A stretch of 64,000 bases of DNA, taken from Bosea sp. OAE506 (GTDB taxonomy: Bacteria > Pseudomonadota > Alphaproteobacteria > Rhizobiales > Beijerinckiaceae). This document shows positions 62,917 to 64,000 of the stretch, piece by piece. Every line of letters starts with the position of its first letter. Position 1 is the stretch's first letter. The translations under genes were made by a program, and so were the position numbers. Below the pieces are notes generated by a model that did no database searches, was not told the DNA's origin, and was given only the letters and a program-made list of their open reading frames with translations. Location: the NCBI RefSeq assembly GCF_040546595.1, contig NZ_JBEPOB010000001.1, forward strand, positions 3,349,001 through 3,413,000, in the 5' to 3' direction.

Positions 62917-63875
62917 TCCGCGCCTACGCTCCCGCGCTGATCCTGATCGCGCTCGCCGCACTGTTGCCGGTGGTCGTCTCAGCCAATACGGTGCTGAACT
63001 TCGTCGTCTTCGCGCTGATCATCGCGCTCGCGGCCCAGGGCTGGAACCTGCTCGGTGGCCTCGCCGGCCAGTTCTCCTTCGGTCATGCCGCCTTCTTCGG
63101 CACCGGCGCCTATGCCGCCGCGCTCCTGCAGACCCGCTACGGCGTGAACCCCTGGGCGGCGTTCGCCTGCGGCATCGCGCTGGCGGGGGTCATCGGCTGG
63201 GTGATCGGCTTCCTCAGCTTCCGCTCCGGCCTGCGTGGCTCCTATTTCGCGCTGGTGACGCTGGCCTTCGCCGAGGTCATGCGCATTCTCGCCAACGCCT
63301 CCGCTTTCACCGGTGGCGCGGCGGGCACGCTGGTGAAGCTCGATGTCCGGCCGGAGAATTTCCAGTTCGCCAGCCGCGCCGCCTTCGTCTGGATCGCGGT
63401 CGCCCTGGTGGGATTCGTGCTGCTGCTGACCATCGCCATCACGCGCTCGCGCTTCGGCGCCTGGCTGACGGCGGTGCGCGAGAACGAGGACGCGGCGCGG
63501 GCGCTCGGCGTCGACACGCTGGCGGTCAAACTCAAGGCGATCACGCTCTCGGCCGCGATCACGGGCGCGGCGGGCGCGCTCTATGTGCAGTATTTCCTCT
63601 ATCTCGACGCCGGCATCGCCTTCGGCGCCTGGATCTCGGTCGAGGCGCTGATCGCGCCGATCGTGGGCGGCATCGGGACGGCCTTCGGGCCCATCCTGGG
63701 TGCAGTCGCGCTGCATATCCTTGGCGAGGTCGCCAAGCTCGTGGCCGGCGGCATCCCCGGCATCGACCTCGTGCTTTACGGGCTGCTGCTGGTCGCGGTG
63801 ATCGCCTTCGCACCGGGTGGCATCATGGGCCTGCTGCGGCGGCCGCGCCGCTCCGGCAAGCAGGAGGCGCGCTGA
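62913..63875 (+). CDS. Branched-chain-type ABC transporter permease (LivM family)
   Basis: 320 residues. LivM features are QGWNLLGGLAGQFSFGHAAFFGTGAYAAALL and RSRFGAWLTAVRENEDAARALGVDTLAVKLKAITLSAAITGAAGALY-type cytoplasmic loop. ATG 62913 overlaps the LivH stop (ATGA). The upstream open frame is a shadow in livH. The last codon overlaps the next gene's ATG by one base. Confidence 0.93.
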   Translation: MIRAYAPALILIALAALLPVVVSANTVLNFVVFALIIALAAQGWNLLGGLAGQFSFGHAAFFGTGAYAAALLQTRYGVNPWAAFACGIALAGVIGWVIGFLSFRSGLRGSYFALVTLAFAEVMRILANASAFTGGAAGTLVKLDVRPENFQFASRAAFVWIAVALVGFVLLLTIAITRSRFGAWLTAVRENEDAARALGVDTLAVKLKAITLSAAITGAAGALYVQYFLYLDAGIAFGAWISVEALIAPIVGGIGTAFGPILGAVALHILGEVAKLVAGGIPGIDLVLYGLLLVAVIAFAPGGIMGLLRRPRRSGKQEAR

Positions 63876-64000
63876 TGCTCTCCGTTGCCTCCGTCACCAA
63901 GCGTTTTGGCGGGCTCGTCGCGGTCGACGGTGCCAGCCTCGAGGTCGCGCCGGGCTCGATCACCGGCCTGATTGGCCCCAACGGCGCCGGCAAGACGACG
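63875..64000 (+). CDS. Branched-chain-type ABC transporter ATP-binding protein (LivG family), 5' part
   Basis: The first 42 codons are present and the gene runs off the right edge. It opens MLSVASVTKRFGGLVAVDG and reaches Walker A (GLIGPNGAGKTT) exactly at the window end. It follows LivM with a one-base overlap. It is the first ATPase of the second Liv-type importer; a LivF gene is expected beyond the window. Confidence 0.9.
   Translation, partial: MLSVASVTKRFGGLVAVDGASLEVAPGSITGLIGPNGAGKTT

Noticed and set aside
1..64000. CRISPR arrays, tRNA or rRNA genes, insertion sequences, prophage
   Set aside because: No direct-repeat array, no cloverleaf or rRNA sequence and no transposase or integrase motifs were noticed on either strand.

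Overview
The window is GC-rich, densely packed DNA read as the chromosome of an alphaproteobacterium, most likely in the Hyphomicrobiales (a Bosea- or Bradyrhizobium-like soil bacterium). This placement rests on inference: codon and base composition, a D(-)-tartrate dehydratase that closely resembles the characterised Bradyrhizobium enzyme as I recall it, and a rhizobial-style intergenic palindromic repeat. No rRNA, tRNA, CRISPR array, transposase, phage gene or replication origin was seen. The region is an accessory catabolic zone of import systems, oxidative enzymes and local regulators: nine solute-binding protein genes (one cut by the left edge) and nine transcription factors (IclR, TetR, four LysR, ROK, AraC, GntR).

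Layout. 1-977 (-): crotonase-family hydratase followed by the start of a solute-binding protein. 1095-4915 (+): IclR regulator, then a three-subunit HcnABC-type amino-acid/opine/hydroxyproline dehydrogenase. 5196-7188 (-): MFS transporter and TetR regulator. 7297-14140 (+): three-subunit molybdenum hydroxylase (FAD, 2Fe-2S and molybdopterin subunits) fused in one operon to a TRAP transporter. 14214-22106 (-): seven-gene operon with a TIM-barrel epimerase, a complete peptide-type ABC importer and a cytoplasmic phosphodiesterase-like enzyme. 22566-26878 (-): second TRAP transporter with a SAF-domain NAD(P) oxidoreductase, controlled by a divergent LysR. 28107-30329: LysR divergent from D(-)-tartrate dehydratase. 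30521-36040 (+): ROK regulator, peptide-type binding protein without permeases, type-B carboxylesterase, LysR. 36188-43864: AraC regulator convergent with a XapX / amidohydrolase / MFS / YcaC-type hydrolase operon, then a VOC protein and an alpha/beta hydrolase. 44157-44420: small YbiI-like zinc-finger protein. 44504-56533 (-): LysR and a 12-gene operon for lower meta-cleavage of a carboxylated aromatic (oxalomesaconate tautomerase, hydratase, CHA aldolase), with a full branched-chain-type ABC importer, a Bug binding protein, a MetE-like protein and a type I extradiol dioxygenase. 56610-58672 (-): LeuCD-type hydro-lyase. 58795-64000 (+): GntR regulator, Bug binding protein and the start of another Liv-type importer cut by the right edge.

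How the parts work together. Each block follows the same plan: a regulator, an importer or binding protein, and a few enzymes that feed the imported compound to central metabolism. The best-resolved pathway is the 44.5-55.5 kb operon, where an extradiol ring-cleaving enzyme and the GalD/GalB/aldolase set would take a gallate- or protocatechuate-like ring to pyruvate and oxaloacetate.

The points most worth a second look are this operon with its unusual dioxygenase and MetE-like partner, the XapX-amidohydrolase cluster with a Cys/His-rich enzyme tail, the peptide-type importer paired with a phosphodiesterase-like enzyme, and a recurring pattern of strong RNA hairpins placed just after binding-protein genes in five operons.
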